Source: an uncultured Schlesneria sp. (lineage in GTDB: Bacteria; Planctomycetota; Planctomycetia; Planctomycetales; Planctomycetaceae). Taken from it: a stretch of 64,000 nt of DNA. Shown in pieces: positions 8,476 to 19,820 of the stretch (positions within the stretch are counted from its first letter, which is position 1; every line of letters begins with the position of its first letter). The stretch is taken from positions 1 through 64,000 of the forward strand of contig CAIVEI010000054.1 in NCBI GenBank assembly GCA_903904835.1, in the 5' to 3' direction. Below the pieces are notes generated by a model. That model was given only the letters and a program-made list of their open reading frames with translations, ran no database searches and was not told where the DNA came from. Position numbers and translations under genes: made by a program.

Positions 8476-9666
8476 TTGTCAGTCCCCTTAAAGTTACTCA
8501 AAGACCTGATCGCGATCCCGAGTGTGAACCCGATGGGACGAGACGTCTCGGGATCTGAGTACTTCGAAACGCGCGTCACGTCATACCTTGTCCAATATCT
8601 GACAGAACTTGGGGTTCTGTTCGAACAAGTTGACATCGTCCCGGGCCGGTCGAATGTGCTGGCTCGTCTCGATTCGCCCGGTGCCACCAGGACTGTGCTG
8701 CTGGATGCTCATCAAGACACTGTTCCCGTCGATGGCATGACGATCGCGCCTTTCGATCCGATCGAGCAATCGGGTCGCCTGTACGGTCGCGGGTCGTGTG
8801 ATGTCAAAGGTGGCCTCGCGTCGATGCTGGCGGCGTTCACTCGCCTGGCCCACGAACGGCCAAGCGGAATTCCGAATGTCGTCTTGTCGATGACGTGCGA
8901 TGAAGAGTCGACAAGTCTCGGCATCAATCATCTGACGGACAGTTGGTCGGGAAAGTCTGCGTCCTATCGTCTGTGCCCCGTCAAGCCTGATGTGGCGATC
9001 GTGGCTGAACCGACGGAGCTTGATATCGTCGTGGCTCATCGCGGGGCGACCCGTTGGAAAATGAGAACAACGGGCCGAGCCTGTCATAGTTCACGTCCCA
9101 ACGAAGGGATCAACGCGATCTATCGAATGGCCAAGGTCGTGGCGTGCCTGGAAGAGTACGCAGACTGGTTACCCGGTTCGCGGCCTGCTCATTCGCTTTG
9201 CGGTCCGGCAACGCTGAGTGTCGGTCGAATCGACGGTGGCAGCAGCGTCAATATCGTTCCTGATGCGTGCTCAATCGAAATCGATCGCCGAGTTATCCCC
9301 GGTGAAGACCGTTTTGGCGTCATCGACGAGATCGCAGAATACCTGCGATCCCGACTGGATTTTGAGGTGCTCCATGACGCACCCTATTGTGCCAGCCCGG
9401 CACTCGGTGACGACAACAACAGTAAATTGTCGCACGAATTAATGCAGGCCATCGAGGCTGTGGTCGGCCAAAGAAAAACGATCGGCGTTCCGTACGGAAC
9501 TCACGCATCCCGCTTTGCAAGAGCAGGGGTCCCATCTGTTGTCTTCGGTCCCGGTAACATCGCTCAAGCCCACACGAAAGACGAATGGATCGAGATATCA
9601 CAACTCGATCACGCGGCTGAGATTTACTACCAGTTCTGCGTTCGTGCAGCGGCGCACGCTTCGTAA
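8476..9666 (+). CDS. M20-family metallodeacylase (ArgE/DapE-like)
   Basis: A 396-residue zinc amidohydrolase related to acetylornithine deacetylase and succinyl-diaminopimelate desuccinylase. The expected metal ligands and catalytic residues are visible: His in DAHQDTVP, Asp in GRGSCDVKGG, the Glu pair in CDEEST, a Glu in VAEPTELD, and the late His in PYGTHASRF. A dimerisation domain lies between. The frame opens at a TTG (8476) with AGGA 9 nt upstream; no ATG occurs before the family N-terminal LIAIPSVNP block, so the TTG start is favoured. No arginine or lysine biosynthesis genes are nearby, so the true substrate is open. Confidence 0.85.
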   Translation: MSVPLKLLKDLIAIPSVNPMGRDVSGSEYFETRVTSYLVQYLTELGVLFEQVDIVPGRSNVLARLDSPGATRTVLLDAHQDTVPVDGMTIAPFDPIEQSGRLYGRGSCDVKGGLASMLAAFTRLAHERPSGIPNVVLSMTCDEESTSLGINHLTDSWSGKSASYRLCPVKPDVAIVAEPTELDIVVAHRGATRWKMRTTGRACHSSRPNEGINAIYRMAKVVACLEEYADWLPGSRPAHSLCGPATLSVGRIDGGSSVNIVPDACSIEIDRRVIPGEDRFGVIDEIAEYLRSRLDFEVLHDAPYCASPALGDDNNSKLSHELMQAIEAVVGQRKTIGVPYGTHASRFARAGVPSVVFGPGNIAQAHTKDEWIEISQLDHAAEIYYQFCVRAAAHAS

Positions 9667-9816
9667 GACAACGCGGTGACGACTTTTTCGCGGTGAAATA
9701 CCAGCGACGCAGCGGACGGGAGCGCGAATCTTCGTTGCGAATCAACCATCTTTCTGCCCTAATGGACCGAAATACAAAAATGTTGAATCGATTCAAACGA
9801 ATCGCGCAGACGATAT

Positions 9817-10293
9817 TCATTGCCCCACAACGGCATTCGGTTTCGAAGTACGCGGCTTGCTGAGCAGCAGATACGCCGAGAGAAGTGAACCAAGCAGGGC
9901 AAACGACCAATACGGAACCCCGCAGCTATATGCGTAACAATCGTCAAACCTGGTGGAAGAGATTCCAAACAACCCAAATTGATACTGCCAGTAGACGTGG
10001 GTGAGAGGCGTCATCCCGGTCCCATCATAGACGGGTCCTTTTCCGCGATTGATCGGGAATGAATTGTAATACACCGAGGCCGCAATCTGAGTGGACGTCT
10101 CGCCCTGCGGATAGGAGTAAGAAGCAGTTAAAGTACCTCCTTGAGAGGTCAGATCAATCGATCTGTTGCTGAAGGGGATTTCAAGCGTTAGCAGATAAAA
10201 CCTGCTCCAAAATCCGCCCGCCATAAACCCCAACGCGACCAGCAGCGTCAAAATGCCAATCTTTGTTCGCCACGGTTTGAAGAAGTCTCCGAT
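9817..10293 (-). CDS. Small membrane protein with possible non-canonical AUC start
   Basis: A planctomycete-style hypothetical protein with a hydrophobic helix near each end and a soluble middle rich in Tyr, Ser and Gly, containing a CYAYSC pair of cysteines. The first canonical start is TTG at 10251, but it has no ribosome binding site and would cut off residues GDFFKPWRTKIGI that continue the first membrane helix. Upstream in frame are three ATC codons (10299-10291) directly after a strong GGGAGGA, with a stop further upstream. An AUC start at 10293 (7-nt spacing, ~158 aa) is therefore proposed, or the start ATG has been lost by mutation. Function unknown. Confidence 0.6.
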   Translation of the reverse strand: MGDFFKPWRTKIGILTLLVALGFMAGGFWSRFYLLTLEIPFSNRSIDLTSQGGTLTASYSYPQGETSTQIAASVYYNSFPINRGKGPVYDGTGMTPLTHVYWQYQFGLFGISSTRFDDCYAYSCGVPYWSFALLGSLLSAYLLLSKPRTSKPNAVVGQ

Positions 10294-10536
10294 GATGATT
10301 CCTCCCGTTCACCGAATAAAGAAGTCAACGGATTGTATTCTGTGGATTTCCCGTAAAGCAATAGACAGAATGTCATGTTTCATCTGGTCGACGTGATTTT
10401 TGAATATAAAAATGGTGCCTCGATTTTTATCGTTTCATTTGTCGAGTTGCTTGAATAATGGCCACATGGCATTGTAGTGGCGATCTGTCGAACATAAAAA
10501 ACATCGTGTGATCACGAAACGACCTACGGAAGAACG

Positions 10537-12117
<1,581 letters not shown>

Positions 12118-12386
12118 CGGGTTCAGATTAGCGGTATCGTTCACGCGTTGAACCGGTGATAAACGATTAAAAAGAAGATGAGAACACTAATTATCACTCA
12201 TTTTCGATTATCAGAAAATTCGGTTTTTTTCTCCAGATTCCTTTTTATGCGATTCGTCAGATTCGTGGTTAAAGATCTTTCGTTTTCATCGACTGATTGG
12301 GATTGCACGCAGGACTCGCGACCGGGATTCGCGGCTTATTTCGGAGTATTTCTAAGTTCAATAAAACTATGCGGCGGCGAGGTTGA

Positions 12387-12902
12387 TCACCTTACTTGGA
12401 TCACCAGTGTATCGGAGGCGAGGTCTCCTAATCGTTGGCGGCAGTCGGTTGCCAGCATGCTCGTGATCCCGGGCAGTGGTGTCAGGAGCAACGGTGCGTC
12501 CACGGCCATCAGCAATTCACGCAAAAGCGATCGGACAACGCCGCAGTGACGAAGTGTCGTTCGCAACATGCGCAGCCCTAGCAGCCACTTGCCAGGTGTG
12601 AGTCCCCAGCGAGACTGCATCAGGATCATTACGATGAAAAGTACGATCGATGCCAGTCCGTCGGGTCGTAGCGTGTGGAATAACTCTTCAAAGGCCCGCT
12701 GGCTTTCTCCCGATCCCCAGTAAAGTCGAAAGATCTGTTCGTTATGAACATGGGGCCCTGAGATTGCCGTGTGGACAATCAGCGGACTGAACAGCAGGAT
12801 CAGATCAATGGCTCGCGCAAGACATCGCCGACCAATCGGAGCTAACCGGACGCGGTCTCGTGACCGAACTGGTACGATGAGTCTTGCGAACGAGAAAGCC
12901 AC
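12387..12902 (-). CDS. RDD-family membrane protein
   Basis: A membrane protein with an RDD-type domain: RCLARAIDLILLF carries the Arg and Asp of the first helix, a second hydrophobic stretch is SIVLFIVMILMQ, and it is followed by GLTPGKWLLGLRM, the typical GxTxGKxxxGxR motif. No ATG exists near the domain start. A GTG at 12902 is chosen, giving 171 aa and a 61-bp overlap with the end of the upstream gene; the TTG at 12914 is an alternative. The overlap implies co-transcription and perhaps re-initiation. RDD proteins are of mostly unknown function, some proposed as transporters. Confidence 0.7.
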   Translation of the reverse strand: MAFSFARLIVPVRSRDRVRLAPIGRRCLARAIDLILLFSPLIVHTAISGPHVHNEQIFRLYWGSGESQRAFEELFHTLRPDGLASIVLFIVMILMQSRWGLTPGKWLLGLRMLRTTLRHCGVVRSLLRELLMAVDAPLLLTPLPGITSMLATDCRQRLGDLASDTLVIQVR

Positions 12903-14062
12903 ATGCTTCCGCAAACCAGCAGAATCGTGCCGACAAACATGATGGCAGCGAACTGCATTAGGACTCGTTTCGTCCAGTGAAGCCACTTGGTGATCGGAGT
13001 ACTGATCGGCAAATCCACTTCTTTCAGCTCACCCTGTTCATAACGGCGAATTCGCGGGCTGAAGAGATTCCGGTCTTCGATGAAGTAGACATCTTTCCCA
13101 TCGAATGTGCTGGCCAAAGAGATCGTTTGCCACGATGTTGGGGCTGTTTCCATGGCCACTTGAAACGGCTTTTCACTCCCTGGCGGTGTTTGTTCCCAGA
13201 ATTGAATCGGCATATGGGGCTGTAAGAGGTTTGCAATTAAGATGCCATCGTTTGCGCGGCAAAATCCCAAGAAACCCGGACCAAAGTCGAGCATTTTCCA
13301 ACCGGTCACGTCGGATGCGACATTGCTTGGAGATGTGGCGGAAGCGATTTCGCCGTCTCGGGTGACAAATTCCAGTCCTTCGCGATAGGAAACTATCTGC
13401 AAATGGCCTTCAATATGAAAAAGATGCTGTGTGTTTCCAACGGATGTCACTCTGTGGTATTCCAACGCAGGATTGGAGTTTGATCGAGGTTCTTTCCAAA
13501 GTGGAACGAGTCGTACTTCCCTGGTGTGCTCATCCGTTTCCCACCGACGTCCGACGCCAGGCAAGGCGACTTCGCCGCGGTCCTCCCATTCCCCCTTGTT
13601 CAAGACCAGCAAATGGTAAAGCCCATCGTTGTCAATCACGGCAGGTGAACCTTCATAAAGAAATGGCATGCAGATCTGGGCGTTTAACTTTCGCTGCGGT
13701 CGGTATTCGGTCTGGCGCTCCCCGTCGATCTCAACCACCAGGCCACCACCAATAAGCCATAGCAGTTTGCCGTCGGTTACCCATCCATTCCACGGCAAAT
13801 GGACTGGGTAGTCGCTCATTCGTTCACGGCCCGACTGGAGATCCACGGCCTTGATTTCGTAATGAATCCCCGATGGGTTGCCGGACAGTAACAGCAATTC
13901 ATTCCGATGAATCGTCGCAATTTCAAAGGGTCGTAAATACGATGGAGGCACCGTTTGAGACGCCAGTATCAGAACGACCGCAATTCCCGCGACCTGCAAC
14001 ATCACGAGTAATGTTCCCAAAGCGATGACCGAAGTCCTGCGGTCTGAGACGCGTTCATTCAT
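12842..14062 (-). CDS. Membrane-anchored protein of unknown function
   Basis: About 406 residues with a hydrophobic helix near the N-terminus (VIALGTLLVMLQVAGIAVVLILA) and another at the C-terminal end (FAAIMFVGTILLVCGSMWL). The region between is beta-rich with repeated short strands such as NELLLLSGNP, KLLWLIGGGLVVEIDG and SPAVIDNDGLYHLLVL, suggesting a propeller-like extracytoplasmic domain held by two anchors. I do not recognise a named family. The ATG at 14062 puts the first helix about 10 residues from the start; in-frame alternatives are ATG 14095 and TTG 14119. Its 3' end overlaps the RDD gene. Confidence 0.65.
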   Translation of the reverse strand: MNERVSDRRTSVIALGTLLVMLQVAGIAVVLILASQTVPPSYLRPFEIATIHRNELLLLSGNPSGIHYEIKAVDLQSGRERMSDYPVHLPWNGWVTDGKLLWLIGGGLVVEIDGERQTEYRPQRKLNAQICMPFLYEGSPAVIDNDGLYHLLVLNKGEWEDRGEVALPGVGRRWETDEHTREVRLVPLWKEPRSNSNPALEYHRVTSVGNTQHLFHIEGHLQIVSYREGLEFVTRDGEIASATSPSNVASDVTGWKMLDFGPGFLGFCRANDGILIANLLQPHMPIQFWEQTPPGSEKPFQVAMETAPTSWQTISLASTFDGKDVYFIEDRNLFSPRIRRYEQGELKEVDLPISTPITKWLHWTKRVLMQFAAIMFVGTILLVCGSMWLSRSQDSSYQFGHETASG

Positions 14063-14589
14063 GAATGGTTTCAGGCCTCTCGTAGAGAAGAACATGGCGC
14101 GACGAACAAAGTATGACAATTTGTCACAGGCATTTCATCATCAAACGACAGGCCTTGTCAGAATCGCCGGGATCAGTTCGCAACAAAATCCGCGACAGCG
14201 TTTGCCGTCTCTACGAGATCGTCGTTCCGGTATCCGATCTGGTACCCGACCGGGAAGAGCTTGCTGATGATCAGCGAAAGAAGCGGATCATTCGATTTTT
14301 ACCGGGCGGAAGTTCCCTGATTGGAAAAGGATTTGATTTGCGAAAGTTTCGCAAAAGCGGATGCGGCTGAGACGCTTGACGTACGCGGTGAGAATGACGA
14401 GAATTCCATGCGATTCGAGCGTTTTGGTGGAAAAGATCGGGTTGGTTGGTCCGGTTTCAGATCCTGCTCGGTTTAGTTTGAATTCTGGGAAACTGGATTG
14501 CAAACTGTGCTTTATAGGCCTTTTTTGAAGGTCTTTGAGGGAGGCGTGATTCGTCCTTGCTCGATACAACTGGCAATGCAGTGAAGTCT
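14063..14589. other. Intergenic region before tRNA-Lys
   Basis: This 527-bp gap presumably holds the promoter of the minus-strand membrane gene and that of tRNA-Lys. Nothing else recognisable was seen; short open frames here have no coding features. Confidence 0.4.
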
Positions 14590-14662
<73 letters not shown>

Positions 14663-14813
14663 CTGTTTTGATGACGTCGCTTTGGCTCAAGTGAGTCGCC
14701 GTCGGCTCTCTGGACGATCCATTACGGATTTTCGCCCCTCAATCCTGATTCTCAGGATTGAGGTATTTTGGGCCAGGTGGGTAGGGATACTTTTTCGTTT
14801 CAGGAGATTTCTG

Positions 14814-16118
14814 ATGCCTCGGCTGTCTGTCGTGTTCGGCGTTTTCGCTCTTGCTGCCTGCTCAATGATTCTTTCTCACGTCGGGGCCGCTGAGCTGAAG
14901 TCATCACAGGATTGGCCTCAATGGCGCGGCGTGAACGGCGATAACATCAGCCAGTTCAAAGGAATTTCGACCGACTGGGAAGCCAAACCTCCGACACTTT
15001 TGTGGAAATTGGATGGGATGGGTCAGGGGTTCGCCAGCGTCTCGGTCGTAGGAGACCGGCTCTATACAACCGGTAACGTTGGGACATCTCAGGCTTTGAT
15101 TGCTGTCGATTTGAAAACGCAGAAAGTCGCCTGGACGGCTCCACTGACCGATTCGGTTCCCAAACACGGATACGACGGGTCCCGTTGCACGCCGAGTGTC
15201 GATGGCGATCGTCTGTATGCGATCACGTCGAACGGTCAAATCTCGTGCGTCAAGGTTGCCGACGGCAGCGTGGTCTGGAAGAAAGTCTTCGAGACCGAAT
15301 GGAAGGGAAAGATGATGTCGGGCTGGGGATACTCGGAATCTCCACTCGTTGATGGTGACTACGTTTTGTGCACACCGGGCAGTGCTGACGCAATGATTGT
15401 TTGTCTCGACAAAATGACCGGAAATGAAATCTGGAAATCGGCCGTTCCGGATCAAGGTAACGCGGGAAAACCGGGAGCTGGATACTCGGCGATGGCAATC
15501 AGCAACGGTGCAGGAATCAAACAGTATGTCCAACTGATCGGCCGAGGATTGATTGGTGTTCGGGCAAGCGATGGCAAGCATCTTTGGAGCTATAACCGAA
15601 TTGCGAATGGTGTTGCCGACATTCCGACTCCCATCGTGAAGGGGGATTATGTGTTCGGTTCAACCGGGTACAACGAAGGTGGCTCGGCCCTGTTGAAACT
15701 GACTCGAAACGGTGACGGTGTCGACGCGGTCGAACAATATTATCGAGGGAAAGAACTGCAGAATCACCACGGTGGAATCGTTCTGATCGGGGATCATCTT
15801 TACTTTGGTGAAGGTCACAATAACGGACTTCCCATCTGTGTCGATCTGATTTCTGGCGATGTCAAATGGGGTGGGAAAATTCGCGGGCCGGGTAACGGTT
15901 CAGCCGCCATCACCGCTGTTGATGGCCACCTGATCTTCCGTTACCAGTCGGGAGAAGTCGCGCTGATCGAAGCGACGCCGACGGAATACAAACTCAAGGG
16001 GAGTTTCAAGCCGGTCTTTCAAGAACGTGAATCATGGGCACATCCGGTGGTGGCATCAGGAAAACTGTATCTTCGCGAACAGAACACGCTAATGTGTTAC
16101 GACCTGACTGCGAAATAA
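14814..16118 (+). CDS. PQQ-like beta-propeller repeat protein (exported)
   Basis: A 434-residue exported protein. The N-terminus has a hydrophobic signal ending around HVGAAE; LAAC could also act as a lipobox. WPQWRGVNGD is the usual opening of planctomycete PQQ-propeller proteins. Several blades follow with strand pairs of the type GDRLYTTG...LIAVDLKTQKVAW, GDRLYAITSNGQISCV and GDYVLCTPGSADAMIVCLD. The ATG at 14814 follows AGGAG at 7 nt; the frame is open further upstream toward the tRNA but lacks a signal. Similar folds include BamB and quinoprotein dehydrogenases; no catalytic motif for dehydrogenation was found, so a binding or scaffold role is as likely. Confidence 0.82.
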   Translation: MPRLSVVFGVFALAACSMILSHVGAAELKSSQDWPQWRGVNGDNISQFKGISTDWEAKPPTLLWKLDGMGQGFASVSVVGDRLYTTGNVGTSQALIAVDLKTQKVAWTAPLTDSVPKHGYDGSRCTPSVDGDRLYAITSNGQISCVKVADGSVVWKKVFETEWKGKMMSGWGYSESPLVDGDYVLCTPGSADAMIVCLDKMTGNEIWKSAVPDQGNAGKPGAGYSAMAISNGAGIKQYVQLIGRGLIGVRASDGKHLWSYNRIANGVADIPTPIVKGDYVFGSTGYNEGGSALLKLTRNGDGVDAVEQYYRGKELQNHHGGIVLIGDHLYFGEGHNNGLPICVDLISGDVKWGGKIRGPGNGSAAITAVDGHLIFRYQSGEVALIEATPTEYKLKGSFKPVFQERESWAHPVVASGKLYLREQNTLMCYDLTAK

Positions 16119-16307
16119 GTTTGTCGCGCAAGCCATTCGAAGGTCAATTAAGCGGTTGTTTTTGCCCTGCGATGAAAAGAATCAAATCACAAGCCGGGTT
16201 ATCGTTGTAGATGTGAGCCGGGTTCGAATAGAGTATAAGCGTATCCACTTATCTGAAAACTCGCTTCGAATCCATCTCCAGCGTTGCCGAATCTCAAGGG
16301 CCAACTC

Positions 16308-16718
16308 ATGAAGAAAGCTTCTTCCGCAAAGAAAGAATCGCTCACGCCTGAGATTTTGAATATCCCATCTGCGAACGATGTCTGGACGTTTTTGACGAAC
16401 CATTCCCACGTCCTGTTATGTCTCTATCACAATCCCGATATGCGACTTCGTGATGTTGCGCGTTTGGTAGGCATTACCGAGCGTATGGTTCAGAAAATCG
16501 TCGCGGACCTGGCAACAGCTGGCTACCTGGACATCACGAAGGAAGGGCGCTGTAACCATTACCGTGTGAACGCGGACCTGAAGTTGAGGCACCCTCTTGA
16601 AATGCATCACACGGTGGGTGAGTTATTGGAGATCTTGAATCTGATTTCTGAACAGCCAGGCCCCAAGCCCAAAGCGGGTCGGTCGGCAAAGCCATCGAAC
16701 GGGCAAATCAACGTTTAA
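16308..16718 (+). CDS. Winged helix-turn-helix regulator (MarR-like)
   Basis: A 136-residue predicted DNA-binding protein. The core LLCLYHNPDMRLRDVARLVGITERMVQKIVADLATAGYLDITKEGRCN-type arrangement is a winged helix: helix, helix-turn-helix with the recognition helix at ERMVQKIVADL, then a beta wing. The N-terminus is a short Lys/Ser-rich tail and the C-terminus is disordered. The ATG at 16308 is preceded by AAGGG at 7 nt; an upstream TTG (16284) is less likely. Its target is unknown; neighbours are a PQQ-propeller gene and an SbtA-type transporter on the opposite strand. Confidence 0.8.
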   Translation: MKKASSAKKESLTPEILNIPSANDVWTFLTNHSHVLLCLYHNPDMRLRDVARLVGITERMVQKIVADLATAGYLDITKEGRCNHYRVNADLKLRHPLEMHHTVGELLEILNLISEQPGPKPKAGRSAKPSNGQINV

Positions 16719-16812
16719 AAGCAATCGTAATATTCGACGGCCGGAAGCCGCCATGACGTGTTACGTGCCGAGGATTCGTTCCGTTCAACGAGGCAACGGG
16801 CGACGGAAATTT

Positions 16813-18189
16813 TCAGGATGCCAGAACGGGTGCCAGCTTTGTTAAAGCACTCGCGATGAAGATGTAGACTGGAATTCCAATGGTGACGTTGTAACTAAAC
16901 GTCACACCCAGCGAGGCGGCCAGCGGAAGTGTTGGACTCGCTTCGGGAATCGCCAGTCGTTGTACGGCAGGTACAGCAATGTATGAAGCCGCTCCGCAAA
17001 GCACAGCAAACAGGACATACGTGCCTACGTCCAGCGGCTGTCCGAGAAACATGCTGTAAGCATGGGCAATCAACATCCCTGACGTCGCGAACACGTTGGG
17101 AGCAATCAGCGCGAAGGCAATGAACTGCCAACCGGCATTCCCCAGATCCTTCAACTTCTGCGAGGCTGTCATCCCCATCTCGAGCAGGAAGACGCAAAGC
17201 AGTCCGTGAAACAGGTTCACAAACAAGACATCGTCGGTCGCGGTGACCTTTTCGCCTTGTAGACGTGAGATGAACCCGATTGCGATTCCGCCGAACAGCA
17301 GAAAGATCCCCGGATTCAAGAAAACTTCGTGCAAAAGTTCGCCGCTGAGCCACGAACTATTATTCTGGTGTGGAAAGTCGTTTGGCTGTAGCTTGACCTG
17401 CTGCAGTGCGAGGTGGGCTTCAAGTTCGTCGGCGATCTTTTCCCCTTCCGTCATTTCATGCGTCGGTCGATCGCTAAGTTGAGAACCAGGTTTCGGCGGT
17501 GCAACTGATGAACGTTCGGGCCTCGTCGATACCGAAGTGGATCGCACACCTTCATTGCCAGCCGTGTTTGCATGTGCCAACTCGGTTTTTTCGCTGGCTT
17601 CGTTATCTTCAACGTGGTCGAGATGACGAGGTGCCCCGGTCATTGCTTTGCGATTAACATTGTAGCCTGACTCACCTGGCATATTTCCCGCGGCATCCAT
17701 TCCTCGCTGCCGCATTTTCGAGACGAGATACAAGGCCACTAAACAGCCTGGGATTTCCATGATGGCCAGCATGACGGGCATATAAGGTGCGAACGCAATT
17801 TGACCGGCAGCCAGCACGCCCATACAAGTCACGAAAGTTCCTGCCGAATCCGAGCCGTAGTAACCAGCGATCGTCGCGGCATCGACCTGACGAAGCCGGG
17901 TCGCCCATCGAAGAATGTTGTAAGTCGCGATTCCGATCACGAAATTCGTACAGAAGCCAATCAGCATGAATCCAGCAGCCTGGCGGTACAAGGCCGGTTC
18001 AAGCCCCGCCAATTCTTCTCCACCGTGCCATCCGATTGCCAGCAGCAAATAGATCGTCAGGCCCTGGTAGACCGCTTTGGGAAATTCGAGTTTGACATGC
18101 AGGATTGGAATCAAGAAGCCGGCGTAAAAGAACAACAGCAACGGCTTGAAAAGGTTATGCGTAAAATTGTCGATAAACTCTTGTAACAC
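16813..18189 (-). CDS. Sodium-dependent bicarbonate transporter family permease (SbtA-like)
   Basis: A 458-residue inner-membrane protein matching the SbtA/DUF897 family. It begins LQEFIDNFTHNLFKPLLLFF, as in cyanobacterial SbtA, and contains AATIAGYYGSDSAGTF and YMPVMLAIMEIPG, conserved near the sodium and bicarbonate sites. About ten helices are split by a hydrophilic loop (~residues 170-270) where SbtA has its cytoplasmic region. The start is a GTG at 18189 with GGAG 10 nt before; a GTG at 18237 would add 16 residues unlike the family. No carboxysome or SbtB/PII gene is visible, so bicarbonate uptake for heterotrophic carboxylation or pH balance is only an inference. Confidence 0.85.
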   Translation of the reverse strand: MLQEFIDNFTHNLFKPLLLFFYAGFLIPILHVKLEFPKAVYQGLTIYLLLAIGWHGGEELAGLEPALYRQAAGFMLIGFCTNFVIGIATYNILRWATRLRQVDAATIAGYYGSDSAGTFVTCMGVLAAGQIAFAPYMPVMLAIMEIPGCLVALYLVSKMRQRGMDAAGNMPGESGYNVNRKAMTGAPRHLDHVEDNEASEKTELAHANTAGNEGVRSTSVSTRPERSSVAPPKPGSQLSDRPTHEMTEGEKIADELEAHLALQQVKLQPNDFPHQNNSSWLSGELLHEVFLNPGIFLLFGGIAIGFISRLQGEKVTATDDVLFVNLFHGLLCVFLLEMGMTASQKLKDLGNAGWQFIAFALIAPNVFATSGMLIAHAYSMFLGQPLDVGTYVLFAVLCGAASYIAVPAVQRLAIPEASPTLPLAASLGVTFSYNVTIGIPVYIFIASALTKLAPVLAS

Positions 18190-18367
18190 GGCATTCGACT
18201 CCAGAGCGTTTGGACGAACAGACCATGACCACGACACATTGAATCGCGTAAGAATCGATTATCATCGTCCGAAAAATGCGTGTGCATTTCGTACGCGAGC
18301 AGACAACTAAGCGAAACTGTGTTCGTGAGTTTATATTCCTGCAAAGCGTATCTGGCAATGTCACAAA

Positions 18368-18397
18368 AAAACGGGAACCGTGAACGGTTCCCGTTTT
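18368..18397 (-). terminator. Intrinsic terminator downstream of xylA
   Basis: Perfect complementary arms 18368-18381 and 18384-18397 (core GGGAACCG/CGGTTCCC) with a very small loop. Read on the minus strand the stem is followed by a run of T, as expected for termination of xylA. A further 9-bp hairpin (arms 18475-18483 and 18489-18497) lies 13 nt after the xylA stop. Confidence 0.8.
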
Positions 18398-18509
18398 GTG
18401 CCTTTGTCCCTGCTTCGGACCGATGGCTGGTTCGTGGTTTCATCAATCACTTACGTCAGCACGACCGGAGGGCCGATTCTGATAGGCAATCAGAATCTTT
18501 GGCAGACAG

Positions 18510-19820
18510 TCAGATGTACTGATTGATGATGTTTTCTAACAGCTCCTGGCGACCTGATTCGTTTGGATCAAGTTTATCCTTGCCGAGAACATATTTCTCG
18601 AGCGATTCGAACGAAGCCTTGCCCGATTCGATGTCTGCTCCGATGCCCGTGTCAAAGCTTCGGTAACGGTTCTTGACGAAGTTTTTGAGGGCCCCGTCCT
18701 TTCGAATCGCAGCGGCGATCTTTGTACCACGCGCAAAAGCGTCGATCGCACCGATATGGGCGTGGAACAGATCAACCGGTTCAAAGCTTTCGCGACGAAC
18801 CTTCGCATCAAAGTTGACTCCACCCGGCGCGATACCACCCTGTTCGAGGATCACCAGCATGCACTGCGTCGTCAGGTAGATATCCGTCGGGAACTGATCG
18901 GTATCCCAGCCGAGCAGCAGGTCGCCTGTATTGGCGTCGATGCTTCCCAGAGCACCCTGGATACGAGCATATTCGAGTTCGTGCATCATCGTATGACCAG
19001 CCAGCGTTGCGTGGTTGGTTTCGATATTCAGCTTGACATGATCCATCAATCCATTGGCCCGGCAGAAGTTCAAGCAGGCTGCCGCATCGAAGTCGTACTG
19101 ATGTTTTGTCGGTTCTTTCGGCTTTGGTTCGAAGAGGAATTGGCCCTTGAACCCAATCTTCTTGGCATAATCGACTGCCATGTGCATGAACTTGGCAAGA
19201 TGATCAAGTTCCCGCTTCATATCGGTGTTGAACAGGTTGTGATACCCCTCACGACCACCCCAGAAGACGTAGTTTTCGCCACCCAGTTCCTTGGTGACTT
19301 CCAAAGCCTTCTTCACCTGTGCGGCCGCAAACGCGAAGACATCGGCGTTGCATGTCGTTGCGGCACCGTGCATGAAGCGTGGGTGCGAAAACATGTTCGC
19401 AGTACCCCACAACAGCTTGATCCCAGTCCGTTCCTGCGCGGCCTTTAGCGCTTTAACGACAGTATCCAGGTTCTTGTTTGTCTGAGCCAGCGTGTCCCCT
19501 TCAGGCGCCACGTCGCGATCATGAAACGCATAGAATGGACAGCCCAGTTTTTCGATGAACTCGAACGCGGCATCGACCCGCTTCACGGCGTTTTCCACCG
19601 AATCGGACCCATCGTCCCACGGACGCTGCAATGTGGCCGAGCCGAACGGATCGCTACCGGTTCCCCGGAAGGTGTGCCAGTAACAGACGGTATAACGAAG
19701 CAGATCCTTCAGCTTCTTTCCTTCCACCACTTCTTCAGGGTTGTAGTGGCGATACGAAAGAGGATTTTTACTGGTAGGACCTTCGTACTGAATCTTGGGA
19801 ATGTCGGGAAAATAGCTCAT
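18510..19820 (-). CDS. xylA: Xylose isomerase
   Basis: A class II xylose isomerase of 436 aa, the normal length. It interconverts D-xylose and D-xylulose with two divalent metals in the cytoplasm. Active-site segments are [12 protein letters not shown] (His100 and Asp103), [23 protein letters not shown] (metal Glu and proton-shuttle Lys), [17 protein letters not shown] and [19 protein letters not shown] (metal-binding Asp residues). The ATG at 19820 begins [14 protein letters not shown], typical of the class. It ends with a clear terminator and appears monocistronic; no xylulokinase is in the window. Confidence 0.96.
   Translation of the reverse strand: MSYFPDIPKIQYEGPTSKNPLSYRHYNPEEVVEGKKLKDLLRYTVCYWHTFRGTGSDPFGSATLQRPWDDGSDSVENAVKRVDAAFEFIEKLGCPFYAFHDRDVAPEGDTLAQTNKNLDTVVKALKAAQERTGIKLLWGTANMFSHPRFMHGAATTCNADVFAFAAAQVKKALEVTKELGGENYVFWGGREGYHNLFNTDMKRELDHLAKFMHMAVDYAKKIGFKGQFLFEPKPKEPTKHQYDFDAAACLNFCRANGLMDHVKLNIETNHATLAGHTMMHELEYARIQGALGSIDANTGDLLLGWDTDQFPTDIYLTTQCMLVILEQGGIAPGGVNFDAKVRRESFEPVDLFHAHIGAIDAFARGTKIAAAIRKDGALKNFVKNRYRSFDTGIGADIESGKASFESLEKYVLGKDKLDPNESGRQELLENIINQYI

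Noticed and set aside
12178-12549. Plus-strand frame of 123 residues after the APC gene
   Set aside because: It overlaps the RDD gene on the other strand and its left part is AT-rich non-coding sequence.
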